Below are positions 13,091 to 34,668 of a stretch of 64,000 nucleotides of DNA, in pieces. The translations under genes were made by a program, and so were the position numbers. Position 1 is the stretch's first letter. The number at the start of each line of letters is the position of its first letter. A model generated the notes under the pieces. It had not been told where the DNA came from and searched no databases. It worked only from the letters and a program-made list of their open reading frames with translations. This stretch comes from Styela clava (Eukaryota; Chordata; Ascidiacea; Stolidobranchia; Styelidae), in NCBI RefSeq assembly GCF_964204865.1, contig NC_135263.1:13003426-13067425 (forward strand). Direction: 5' to 3'.

Positions 13091-13740
13091 AACGTGTCTC
13101 ATTCTGAGCAAAGGTTGCTCAAACACAAGCAAGTTTAATAGACTATACTGTATAAAATACGCCATAATGAATTAGTGTGATAACACTTTTATTTAATTTA
13201 TGTCAAAATATAAAACAAATTAGGTATAGCTTGTATCAATTATATATATAATTGTTTTATATTTTTGGATAATATTCGAAATACAACGAAAAACACGACA
13301 CAAACTCTTCAAATTAATGTGTGATATTCATTGGATACTTCTGTTAAACAGTGAATAGAAATACCGCAACAAAACGCAAAATATCAGGTCATGAAATAGT
13401 AACAAGATTGTTTTTGTTTGCTCAGTGTAGCCCTGAAGATCGGAGCTAAATGGAAATAGAAACACTGGGTATTGGAAATACTCTAGCGTTTATGACTTAT
13501 GATGCTTCGTTCCTTGGCGAGTGGTGGCTTTTGAGTGTATTCAAAGATGAATCGGTCTGTACTCGCCTGGTAGGTCATTTTTCATGTGTGTGGTACAGAT
13601 TTCACAACAAGGTTTAAGGTTATTGTTTGGTTATTGTGTATGATAAATTGTACACATATATGGGATATGAAAAGGACTCGCACTCTTGCGCGTGAGTTGA
13701 TCACAGTTATCGAGCTTGTTCAACGATGTTTTATCTAAAC
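13091..13740. other. Intergenic, downstream of copy 2
   Basis: No gene seen. About 13605-13740 matches the spacer downstream of copy 1 (7560-7700), marking the end of the second tandem unit. Confidence 0.5.
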
Positions 13741-14312
13741 CAGTGTTTCCCAAACTTTTTTCTGCCAGCGCCCACTTGGACGAAGAAAAAGTGTTGCCGT
13801 TTTCCAATTTATGTATTACTTATGTAGCCTTATTATTCAATGACCCAAGAAAGAAAAATGAACCAGTCAAGTTGCAACATGAAGATGGTTCTATCTGGCG
13901 TACGCCAGTTCAATCAGATGCCCAGCTCTCACGTGTTGCTCTTAACAAAACCCAAATTATAACATAAGGATGTTGTACTTACACTACCTCCTAAAAGCAT
14001 CAATAAACCCGATAGTAAAATGAAGCTGTTATTCAATACAACGAAACGTGAAGTGCCTGGTGAAGGTAGACTATACCGTATGCGCTAGACTAGTATCATT
14101 GTGAAACAACAATACGGATTTAAAAAGTCCTAATACCTATTCTACGGTAAGCGAGAAATTTCCAACTCCGAAATCACAAGCAAACTAGTTTGAACCAAAA
14201 CATATAGGAGTAAATGACATAAAATATCACACTTCATGTGAATTACCGTATTGATGTCAGCGCCCCCCAATCGCCCAGTTTGACGGTCAGCGCCCAACTT
14301 TGGGAACCGCTG
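13741..14312. mobile_element. hAT MITE with 8-bp target duplication
   Basis: The left end CAGTGTTTCCCAAACTTT and the complement of the right end, CAGCGGTTCCCAAAGTT, are typical hAT termini. They are flanked by ATCTAAAC (13733-13740) and ATCTGAAC (14313-14320), 7 of 8 identical. No transposase remains. Confidence 0.8.
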
Positions 14313-14324
14313 ATCTGAACTATT

Positions 14325-16700
14325 CAACTTCTTCCGACGTCTTCCGATCGAAATATCCGACAAAACAGTGTTTTTTTTCATATTAAAAACCCAACCAAGA
14401 TCATGACACGTATCGACTTTTCTCTCATTTCCAAACATCTGGTCACGCAGATGACAAAATGTGCTATTATTCCTGCGGTCAATTCAGACCACGCCCTATG
14501 TACTTCAGACTTGAACATAAACCAAGTCAAGAAAGGAAAAGGATACTGGAAACTCAATTGTTCATTGTTAAAAGATGAAAATTACCTAAATCTAATGAAA
14601 GGACAATATCCAATGCAATATTTGATCATTCTCATGAACCGGTTGATCCCCTGTTGTTCTGGGATGTTCTGAAATGTTTGATAAGAAGGGAAAGCATAGC
14701 TTATGCAAGTACACAGAAAAAACAAAGAAGAGAATTGGAATCTAAAATCAGCCAACTAAGAAACGAAATGCACTCAAATAATTCGACAGACACCTATCAA
14801 AATCTTTTGAAGGAACAGGAAAAGCTGAATTTATTATATCAAAGCATAACACATGGACATATTATACGCAGTAAAGCAAAATGGGCTGAAGATGGAGAAA
14901 AAACTCTAAGTATTTTTTTGGATCTGAAAAACGAAAAAAGATAAATTCTACAATATCGACCTTAAAACAGAACATAGTATCTCAACCAATCAAGAGGATA
15001 TAATGAAAGTAATACAAAGATTTTACGAAACACTGTATAGTTCTGGTCAACCTGACCATATTCATACCCAAAATATTATTGAGACTCTAAATATATCTTC
15101 TACGATAAAAGATATTTCTTTTAGGTGCACAGGACAAATAACAGAACAGCAATGTAAAAATGCACTTTTTAAAATGACAGACGGCAAAAGTCCAGGTTTA
15201 GACGGATTACCTTGCGAACTAAAGACTTTTGGGAAGATTTGAAATGTTATAACCAGGCGTGTATCGCTGGTCACATGAGCCAAACTCAATGTGATGGAAT
15301 AATAATCCCTTATAGTGAAGAAAGGAAAAGACGCCGATAACTAATTTAAGAAACTATCGACCCATTACGCTATTGAATAGGGATTCCAAAATTTTAAGTA
15401 AAGTTCTCACGACATAAATCCAAACAGTAATGAACGATATAATTCACAAAGATCAAAGAGGTTTTATTCAAAACAGACAAATGGGAGAAAACATACAATT
15501 ACCTTGTGATATAATAAACCATACAACATACAATAAAATACCTGGTACAATTATTGGATTGGATATTTGTAAAGCATTTGATAGTGTCGAATGGTGTTTC
15601 CTGTTCCAGTCACTAAAAGCATTCGGATTTCAAAACAACTTCATTTCGTGGATAAAAATTCTTTATAACCAAAACAAACTATTCATAACAAACAATAATT
15701 TCTTTTCTGGGGCAATTATACCACAAAGAGCGCTTAAACAAGGCGCCCCAATCTCACCGTATTTATTTCTTGTAGTAATAGAAATTTTCGCAACGATGGT
15801 TCGTAATAATAAAGATATCACTGGATTTAAAATTGCAGAAAACGAAATTAAAATAGCCCTAGCTGCAGATGATACAATATTCTTCACAGATGGTTCATCT
15901 AAAAGCATTGAAACCTAATTTCGAACAGCTGAAGTGTTTGGAACTATATCAGGATGCAAAACAAATGCTGAAAAATCACAAGCAATGAATATTGGAACTA
16001 AATGTGGCATAATTTAACAAAATATTCACAACAATCTCAACTGGACTCATGAATTTAACATTTTTACCTGTTACTATTCCCAAAAAATTTGTTAAATCAC
16101 TGAATTCTGTAATATTTCGTTTTTTATGGAATTCAAATTGGGGAAGAATCAAACGTAAAACATTGATTGGCCCAAAAATGAAAGGTGGAATTGATATGGT
16201 AGACATTGAAAGTACCAATATTTCTAAAAAACTGAAATGGTTGTAGATAGTCGTAGATGAGTCGAAAGAGGGTAATTTGAAAACTATTAAACTTTATTAT
16301 TTACGTGATATAGAAATACATTGTTTCCTGAAAGGAAATTTATGGTATAACTCTCGTTTCATAAAAAATCTTCATTTTATAACAATTAAGGATACAATTT
16401 GTACCTGGTACATATATAGGGAATTACCATCTAATGCCAATATCCATCTCTATAATGAACCATTACGTTACAACAAGAAATTACAAAATGCAAGAATGCC
16501 ATTTTTAATGAAAAAATGGAAAGAACAGGGAGTCTGTGAATTACACCATTTGGTGAACAGAAATCGATTAAAATTTTAATGTACGATTATCAAAAAACTT
16601 GACCATGTTTATCGTCATAAAAATATGGAAGAATATCTAAAATTCACTCTATATATAAAACTGCCCGCGTTTACAGCGAAAGATAACTAGAAAATCACAA
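14325..16700 (+). pseudogene. L1/Tx1-like LINE ORF2 fragment, decayed
   Basis: Scattered frames give the end of an endonuclease domain (TRIDFSLIS, SDHAL, KGKGYWKLN; about 14400-14580). A linker follows, then reverse transcriptase motifs: DGKSPGLDGLPCE near 15185, NYRPITLLN near 15350, GLDICKAFDSVEW near 15555, LKQGAPISPYLF near 15740 and LAADDTIFF near 15860. The downstream GPKMKGGIDMVDIES segment near 16170 and a carboxy-terminal piece (16277-16579) are typical of L1/Tx1 ORF2. At least four frame breaks or stops interrupt it. The catalytic box reads AADD instead of the usual F/YADD. It is 5' truncated and cannot be autonomous. The edges are approximate; the right edge is where similarity to the tandem spacer resumes. 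Confidence 0.85.
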
Positions 16701-16739
16701 AAAATGCAAATTTCTGCCCTGGTGATCACGTTCTCCATA

Positions 16740-17130
16740 AGAGCCAATGTTAAAATTATTTTGTTTACGCCACTTTTATTTTTGCGCGTAGGATGGGTTT
16801 TGAATGACTAAGGTTTATTACAAATGTATGATGTAACAAATAATGACATCATAAACGTAAATACGTTTTGAGCTATGTAGGCTATCCCCTATCATATCAA
16901 CGGTTAACGCCTAAATACGACGCATAATGACAAACGTGAAATTTATTTCGAAGGATATCGCACTACTATGCTCCGCTGCTCTCTTGCGCTACACTGCGAC
17001 AACTATAAACTTTATTGGTAATATAACACCGTGAATCTTTCGTAAATTAGATGACATCATCAGCACATCATTGAGTGAGATCCTTAAATTTTCAAAAGAT
17101 GCTTCCGCATATATGATAAAAAAAATATTG
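16740..17130. repeat. Third copy of the tandem-unit spacer
   Basis: This region resembles 8020-8290, including CTTGCGCTACACTGCGACAA and the block ending in GATCCTTAAATTTTCAA. It shows that receptor-like copy 3 arose from the same tandem duplication, although its coding part has diverged more. Confidence 0.65.
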
Positions 17131-17194
17131 CGCTGTCTTAATTATTTCTTTGACCGCCAAATATTTATCTTGTTATATTAGGCCCATATCAGGG

Positions 17195-17395
17195 TAGTTC
17201 CGTTGTGCGTGTACCAGGTTTGGGTTAGGTCATAATTTCATTCGATTTTCCTTATTTTAATTCCATTGCAAGTTCGGGGACTGTCTGTTTAGCCAAGTGA
17301 ATATACCCCATGCCCATAGTTTTCAGTCCCTTCACACAACTTGATGTAAATTAGGCGGAACAAAGTAAGTTACCTCCATATTGGTGTTGGTCTGG
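17195..17395 (+). mobile_element. MITE fragment with telomere-like motif
   Basis: It contains GTGTACCAGGTTTGGGTTAG, then GTTCGGGGACTGTCTGT and AGCCAAGTGAATATA, the shared core of a family also found near 24178, 26262, 30625, 46514 and 51540. It ends about 130 bp before the start codon of copy 3. Confidence 0.65.
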
Positions 17396-17526
17396 ATTGC
17401 CCAAGTCAGCAACCTGGGGATTTTCTTGAAATCTTCGTTGAGCAACCATATTGCGACATGTGTCAGAGCTGCCAGCGCCCTTTAAACTAAAGGCAGGCTA
17501 GGCCTATCTACGTTTTTCCCCTTAAA

Positions 17527-19583
17527 ATGGACGTAACAAAGAGATATGGATGGTTTATGCTGATATTGATGTTTATATGTTATTCGGACGTCTTGACAAA
17601 GACAAAGGTTAACTTACGGAAACGCACGGTAAGTAATCTAAGATTTCATATTATAACTGAGAAATCTGAGCAAAATTTTAATATGAATGTAAAATGCTCA
17701 TACAAGAAAAAACAACGCCACCAATAGTAAGAATCGCAGCTGCACGTGAGTAACATAATGATACTAAAACTGTCACTCCGACTTAAAACAATCATTTACA
17801 TTTCTAAACCACTGTCAGTGTTCCATATGCATTGATCAATTCTCATTCTAGTGACCCAGCTCGTAGAACCACTATTGGTTTAATTCGTCTTAACTGTGTG
17901 AAAGACTAATCATGAATGAACGTAAAATCTCAGTGAGATTTGTAACGAATATGGAACGACTTTTTATAATTCTAAACCGAAACTAGCTAGTTACACCTAG
18001 TTTTAAAATATTGTTTCAAATATAGCTGTTATTTTCTATAGATATTTGTAAGTAATGGTACGGCCCCGCCGCTACCACTAGTGAACGGCAGACAAAAAGG
18101 CAATACTTTTTTTTTTTAGAAAAAAAGTTCAATATTGTTAGATTATTCTTAGTGCTTTACTCCACCAAATTTGTAGTGTAATGATGTTATTGTGCTTCAA
18201 TATTATAATATAATACATATCACGATGTAATTTTCAAATTTTTAGAAAGAAAGGCACATTCACCCACATAGATACCACAGCAAATGCAATGTTGGGGAAT
18301 ATCGGTCTAGAAAAGACAGAAAATGTTTACCTTGCACGGATCCCGAATACACAAATCTCATTCCAAGTAATAGGAAATCATGCAAAAATCATATAAAGTA
18401 GGTGACTGAGAATAATTTATTTATATCAGATCGTGTCAAGACTTTTAAGAAACCGATTAAAGCATAGAATCGCTCTTTTGAAAAAGATGAAAGTACGGAA
18501 ATTGCCATAATATAGAAATAACCTAAATCGCCTATATGTAGTTTGTCCGTTGGAATTTCATTTGTGAATATTACTATAAAATTGGAAATTTGAATCGTCA
18601 TAAAAGCATATTTGTTCAATAGGACAGCAATATATAAAATTTTACATATATATCAGATTCTGGTAAATCTATTTAATAACTATTTACAATGAGCTCTGCC
18701 TGCTTTCTAATCAATCTATTTTCATTATTTATTACAGAATCTTAATTTATTACATTTATAGTAGTTGAACTAAAACAAAATAACTAAAATTCGATTTAAT
18801 ATACATTGATGTAAAAAATATAATATGCGTCCAATTGCTCATGTCGAATGCAACTAATATATAATTATATTCAACACTTACCACAGATCTACGACTCCAA
18901 TTAACACCAAGAATATTCCGATTACTGATCCAACTGTGCTTGCTACAACTGGTAAGTCCGATTAATTGGTGTACATCTCTTCTGATATGAATAACGTTAC
19001 AGAATATAATAACATGCTGCTTAGTACGATGCATATACCTATGAAAATCACACAAAAAAACTACATTTTTATTTTTGACGCGAAGAAGAAGTCAAATCCC
19101 ATGGCAGATAAATATGTGTCGTGAAACAAGAGATCTTTTTGCTCAAAACTATTTTATAACTTATGAAAACATCTTATTTTTCGTCAATGTTTAAAATAAT
19201 TTGAACACGAGTCATTTTATTTAATAGCCCAAACGCTTTCCGCCAAAACTACATTGGTTCCCAACGCTGGATTCACTACAGAACCGAACCCAATTCAAAA
19301 CACCGAATCAATTCACACTGTCGAGAAATTGATTGAAAGTACATCACACGAGGAAATCCTTACGAAAAGCCAAGATGAAAAATCCAAAGCCACACAGAAT
19401 GCAGTTGAAACAGATTATATGCCCACTACAAGTAAGCCGCCACTTACTACACTGATTATGCTTGCGGCCATTTTTACAACAGCGATAATATCAATCTCTG
19501 CAGTTTGTATGTACCGAAAGTGTTTTAAAACAAAACTTAGAGTACAGGAAGAAGATGCTGCAATTCCGCCTCTCAGAACATAA
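17527..19583 (+). CDS. Receptor-like type I membrane protein, copy 3 (diverged)
   Basis: Exons are 17527-17628, 18246-18397, 18887-18951 and 19228-19583 (675 nt, 224 aa), with consistent phases and a strong first donor (GTAAGT). Residues 9-20 are hydrophobic (signal peptide). Exon 2 encodes a shorter cysteine module with the motif CNVGEYRSRKDRKCLPC, the same C-x2-G-x-Y-x7-C-x2-C spacing as copies 1 and 2. A Thr/Ser/Glu-rich stalk follows, then a membrane span at about 179-202 and a 22-residue tail. It has one more exon than its paralogues and an unrelated tail. The same family assignment (TNFR-like or GCC2/GCC3-like) and caution apply. AATAAA at 19957-19962 is a candidate polyadenylation signal. 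Confidence 0.7.
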
Positions 19584-22500
19584 CAAAAAAAATCAGGATT
19601 GGTGACGGGGTCTATGTCTAAAACTGCATACAAGACACCCCAATGATGACAGTTCAAATTTTTAGTGTGTAAAGGTATCTCGAAGGCCATCATCTCTATT
19701 TATTTTTCCATATTCCTACGTTCGGATTTTCCACTGAATTTATTATTAATAATGTGACTTCATATGGCGTATGTAAACACGCATATCGGCTGATCTTTTC
19801 ATCAATTTCGTTGGTCAGCATTGCTCGCTTCTTTTAAATAACACATTCACTCGTTTAATTACGGCTTCAAGTTGAAGTGAACGTATTGCACAAAATATAA
19901 AAATTATAGCTGTTACATCCATTTACACCAATCAATCCTCCTTTTTTCAGTTTTCAATAAACTTGGTATTATATTTCCACTTTTAACAATAAGAACTAAC
20001 AACAATCGTTATAGTTGTAAGTCAAGTATTAATAACCATCAATAAGTATTCACCAATATTTTGTACAAACTCCCTTATTTTTTTTTTCTACCAATCCAAA
20101 TGACGGCATAGACAAAATCTGCCTTTCCGAGTCCAATATCAAAAACCTTGGAACTCAATTTATATTTAAATTTGCATTTAATTTACTACAGCTTGCCTTA
20201 TTGAAACACATAGTCAACAATATCTCTTACAAAATGGTATAAGAGTTCGTCTTTCATTTTTTTATTCCTAGATTCTCAATATTATTGAGGGTTATTGATT
20301 TCATCAAATGTGGCATTATCTATAAAATATAATATTTTAATTGTTGTTTTTATTGTAACACACGTTCTTTTTAAACTAGATCTTTCTTGTGTTTTTATCT
20401 CCGTCACGACATATAAAAAAATTATATGATTATATGAAAAATTTACATCTATAAACCACAATACCAAAATAGTTTACGAATTTTATATCGTCCATTTCCA
20501 AAATACAAATTTATGAATCTGTTTTTTACAATCTTGGAAAATAAGTTGTAGTCGCATAGAATTATATTTTACAATGTCTTTTTTCAACCGTTTTAGTGTT
20601 TATTAAACGTGAATGTTTATACTGTATTCTTATGTTACGATCAAATGTAAGAAGTCACCTCTTTGTAATTATATATACGATATTTAAGAAATAGCTGAAA
20701 AAAAAATTTACTTGGATTTTATTAATTAAAATAATTAAAGGGTGAAATTATTGAGAACAAATTTAGTCCAGATTGTTCTCTTTTTTTGTTTGTTTCATAG
20801 CAAAACAATCACAGCAAAAAAATTTCCCAATCGCGCAGCGCGTAATGTAAGTATGATACGCCACCTTGCGGTTCTCAAATAATCAAGTATGTGAGGGTAT
20901 TTATCGTCGCCTAGCTACGAATGAACGGAGGCTTCGATTACTCATATAATCCTATCTAACCTGAAATGTAGTGACAAGATTCTCTACAAATATCAAGCAA
21001 TAAATGGTGTCGTATCTTGACCCCAATAAAGAAATATTGATTGGAACTTATTTTAATCTTGTATCGAGTCGTATTCATTTGTCTTCGAATGTAGTCCCGT
21101 ATTAAAAAAGTGATTGGAAATTTCCCCTTAATTTACGTAGGGAAGAATTCGTAATGCATTAACATTAGGTACTAATGGCGCAACTGTGACATGTCGTGAA
21201 GCCTCATGACGAAAAACCGTCTCACCTTCAAAAATGCGCAACTTGTTTACTAACATCTGTTGTATAAATCCAGTTTATGCTGGATAAATCCAGATCTGTC
21301 TATTACATATGCCCAACTGATTTTATCTCGACAATATTCCGCACTTCGATACTCCCATCTACATCGATAAGATGTAACTAATACATAACGGAACGAACCC
21401 AACCAGGCGGAGAGTTGCCCGTTACACAAAAGTTATAACGGTAATGTGTGTGATGAATAAACAATAAAACTTCGCGTTTTATGTATTCAATCGAGCGTTG
21501 TTCGTTTCAGATACAAAGCGCAAGTTGTATCAAATCACGGTCCGCCGAGTGTAACCTACAGAATAAAACTTTAAATTGCGGGACAATCTCAACCAGCAGA
21601 TAGTATGAGCATATTTACTCGTATAATCGCGAGGATGCGAAGTTCGACAAACAAAGTGTTTACTCAATTTGACTATTTGGTAAAATCCTACAGCATCGTT
21701 CTGCCTGGCGAAAGTATGCAATATACCAAATTAATTTTACAGCCAACCTACTACAAAACAGAGAATGGTTGCTTGAAATATGATGAAACGAACACAGTGA
21801 TTTTGATATAAATTCATAGAGAAATGTTGAAAATTTGCAACAATAGGATAATGATAGATGACCCATTTTTTTAGGACAGCCAAGAAACATGATACGTCCA
21901 AGTCTCACTGATACACAACCACAGAGCAAACCAATTGACAGTCACCAACAAAATCCATCTTAAACTACCATATAGATGAAAAAAAATTTAAAAAAGTCCA
22001 AATTCTACCAGTAAATGGACATAAAACCTGAGAAAATCACATCAGGGAGTCGAATTAACCCATACACATATTTCGCAAAACTTGCAACGTTCAGAAACTG
22101 AGTGAATTAATTTTACAGTCTCAAAGATTTAAGCGTTTTTTTTACATTATCCTTTTCCAATCGAAAGCCCTCAATGCCATCAAAATATGGGAATATTTTC
22201 ATGGTGTAAAAATATATCAATAGCCGAATGATTTTCAGAGTGATATAAAAAATGCACGAGACAAAAAACGCAATAGAAAAAGTGAATAAATAACCATATC
22301 ACAAAGAAGTAATATAAAAAGGCAGTGTCAAAATTGGGTGCAATATTCAAAAAAAAGCTTGATTCAACAACAGTCATATTTTTTTCAAGCTGAAACAGTG
22401 ATCAAAATACGTTCGCCAACAACCGTCAATATTAATTCAGGCTATTGCATCATTCGGTGTATACACGCACTAACAAACCGAAATCTTTCATGACTGGTCA

Positions 22501-22599
22501 GTCCCTGATATTTCATCTCTTCTCATTTGGACTTGATGACTTGACCACAGTGGACATTAACTGATCACCAGAATGTAAACGTTTGATTGCTTGTTTTCT
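19584..22599. other. Intergenic between convergent genes, no further gene seen
   Basis: This lies between copy 3 (+) and AKAP17A (-), so it holds both 3' ends. I see no exon, tRNA or transposon end I can defend. Open frames here are short and unsupported. Confidence 0.45.
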
Positions 22600-31653
<9,054 letters not shown>

Positions 31654-33933
31654 CTCCACAGTATTCCTTGAACGTGCCTTACCCAGCTTGAAAATGGCGA
31701 AATGCAGACTAAGTAAAAATCACAAACAGTAAAACACGAACCTGCAACCTGAATGCATTACAGTACTCTGGCGCCTTTAGGGGGCCATTTGGTTGGAGCA
31801 CAAGTTATTTGTTGTTGTTTAGTCGACCCTTGACCTCGCTAAATTTTTAAGCTCGTTTTGCAAGTGCTTTCACGAGCGGGAGCTCACAGAATTGTTTATT
31901 GGACAAGTGGGTGGACCTATGGATCGTTTTGATATTTTGTTGTTGTTCTTGGTAATTTTCGTCTTCATTAATATAAAATCGATTTTCTTTTCAGTTGTGT
32001 TCCGGAAATTTAAATCTAAATCAGATAATTCAATGATCACTCTGTGTTATTTTTCGAGAGAAAATTGAGATAATTCCCTGTCCTATTTTCGGGGAAACAC
32101 GGTAAATCAGAACTCGGAAGAAGGCATTTTGATTTACATCTAAATTTCCGCAAAACTGCCAAAACATCATTTGTTAGGTTAGGGTGGTCCAAACTGCTGC
32201 CCATCGACACATTTCGTACGTCTCCAGAACAATTTTAACGTGCACTAAACCAGGGATGTCAAACTCGCGTGGCGTCCTGTTATCAGTACAAGGAAGTGAA
32301 TTGTCATTTTATCTAAGATCAGTGCCTTAAGCTCGCGAGACGTTTTGTGCCTTCATTTCAATAAAAAGACTACTCTATTTTCAAGACAGCAGTGACGAAC
32401 CACATAGCTGACGTTGCGCCTCACGATCTATGAGTTATAAAATTAGTCAAATATAACAATTCATCATACAACGAGTTTAATGAAAAAACGTATTCCCTTA
32501 TCCACAACAACGTTAAACCACAGCGGCCGGTGTGTTTTCAAGTGATAGCTGTCAAGAAAGAATGTAATTTTAAGCGACATAACACAACCGAACGCGAGAA
32601 AGGAAAATATCACGGTATTGCTCGGGAAGCAATTTTGAAATACCAAAAGGCTTTATATAACTTCCCTAAAAAACTGATCAGAACGGTACTGATAGGACAA
32701 TACGTGTGACTGAAAGAGTATATGGACATAAAAATAGCACAACAATAGTAGTTACATCTCTTGCCAACAACTAACAATGGATAAAACTTGAAAACGATAT
32801 TGCGTGCTAGATATAGGCTACTGTATACCAATGCACAAAACATGAGCTTTGAAATAAACTATCCCTATACTTTATTTGCTCAAGTTTTGTTGATGTTACA
32901 ATCAAACAAAAAAAAGAACATACGACAATAGCTGTTCGTGAATAATTTTTATGCTGGAAGGGACAAAAAATCACTGGGCCAATTATTTTTCTAGCATAAT
33001 GTGTAGTAATTTTATATTGATTTGTAGTCAATTCTAATTGTATTTGATCCGAGACAATTTGTTATTTTTCAAAGAATTAAAACACGAAAAGTGTATTTCA
33101 AATCGTTCGTAACATTCCCTGATCATGAATGAGCCCAAACCTGAGATTTTTTCGATGTTTCGTAACAAACTTGATCAATACGGTTCGGGACAACTTGAAA
33201 ATTGTCTAACATTCGAAGAATATTGATGTAATGGTCTTCTAAAGGTTGCAGCACGGCTCTGATAATTACTTAAAATAGCATTTTTATCTACGCTGTAGCA
33301 GCGCAATATCTAGTGATGAATTCTGTCAAGTGTCAACATACGATTTGTTGGTCAGAATTGTATTAGATGACCCAGAATTTTCTGACAAAAGTTTTGTCCC
33401 AAACTCGTAATTCGTTTCTGTACCAACGATCACAGCATGGGTTACCCCCAACTTTGATGAGTAGACAGACTTATAGATTTTATTGTAGTTTTCGACAATA
33501 GTACAGAATACAATCCTAAAACCTCACTGAAAAGATATCAAGCAGTGTTTATACACCTTAATTAAACAGCGAATCAATATTAATAACAAACGTAATAGCG
33601 TGACACGTCACATGCAGGAACTCTTATTATTAACCTAATACGGATAATTATCTTCGCCGTGCGGATTGGAATTTGCATCTAATTATTTCAATCCTTGGTA
33701 TAATAATCTGAGGAAGAAATTTGAAATTGTTAATGACTGGACGAAATATGTTTCTGAAAGCTCAATTAAACTGTAAGATTTGTTTTTTACCAACATCACA
33801 TTAGACATCATATTGGAAATTTAGGAAAAATTAATTTTGTTGTTCAGGCAAATCGGAGAAAATTTGAGGTTTCTGTTGATGACATATATATACGTAGTTA
33901 AGCGATATGAGACAAAAAAAAAAATCATGGAAA
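31654..33933. other. AKAP17A upstream region and intergenic DNA
   Basis: This should contain the AKAP17A promoter (the gene reads leftward), but I see no clear TATA box or known factor site. CAGGGATGTCAAACTCGCG near 32252 looks like one end of a hAT MITE whose partner I could not find. No other gene seen. Confidence 0.4.
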
Positions 33934-34668
33934 ATATCGTAACGCTAATAACCGAATTGCGTGAGTCCTTTTTGGCGATTTTGAGTTTTTTATAAAATGG
34001 GTATTTATGTAATGCTGCGCACCTTTCGGTTAACTCAGATTTTATTTTAGGAATTCCGAAACCCATGGAGATTTAGTATGACATGCACATTTGTGCAATT
34101 GTTTCGTCATAATGAATTATCAGTGTTACCGCAGGACTATTGTGACGTCACAAAAGCAAAATAACCTCGGCGACGTATTTTTGAGTTTTTGCCTCTCGGA
34201 TTCTAGCTTAGCGCGTATTAATTTGAATTTTTACTACAGTATAGGAAGACGTGCACTTGTGATATTTACTGTCCCGAGTCCAATTTACCTTGGTTGGCTT
34301 TATTTTTAAACATAAAAAATAATTTAATTGGAACTGATTAGCTATTTTGGGGATAAGACATTGTAGATACTGAGAATTATATTCGTTTTTGGAATGTTTA
34401 GTTTTCAAGACTGGTGCATATAGTGAAGTTGCAAAATTGCGTTAGTCCCCAAGTCATAGACACATTTCTGCCTAAGTCACAGTGCGCCATTATGACGTCA
34501 CTTAACTGCGTCATACAAATTAACTTAAATCCGACTACGATAAAAAAAATTGAACCATGGCAAATTATTGACTCTCAATGGCATAACAATATCATTAGGA
34601 AGTTTTTTACGTTTTTCTCAAAACTGCGAAAAATGACTTACGCAATTCGGTTATTAGCGTGACGATAT
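33934..34668. mobile_element. Unclassified element with about 55-bp terminal inverted repeats
   Basis: The left end ACGCTAATAACCGAATTGCG (from 33942) is matched by its complement at the right end (to about 34659). Similarity continues through TGGCGATTTTGAG / TCGCAGTTTTGAG. Two TGACGTCAC words lie inside. There is no coding sequence and the target duplication is not clear. Confidence 0.65.

Noticed and set aside
15062-16218. Minus-strand frames within the LINE
   Set aside because: Shadows of the plus-strand reverse transcriptase frames.
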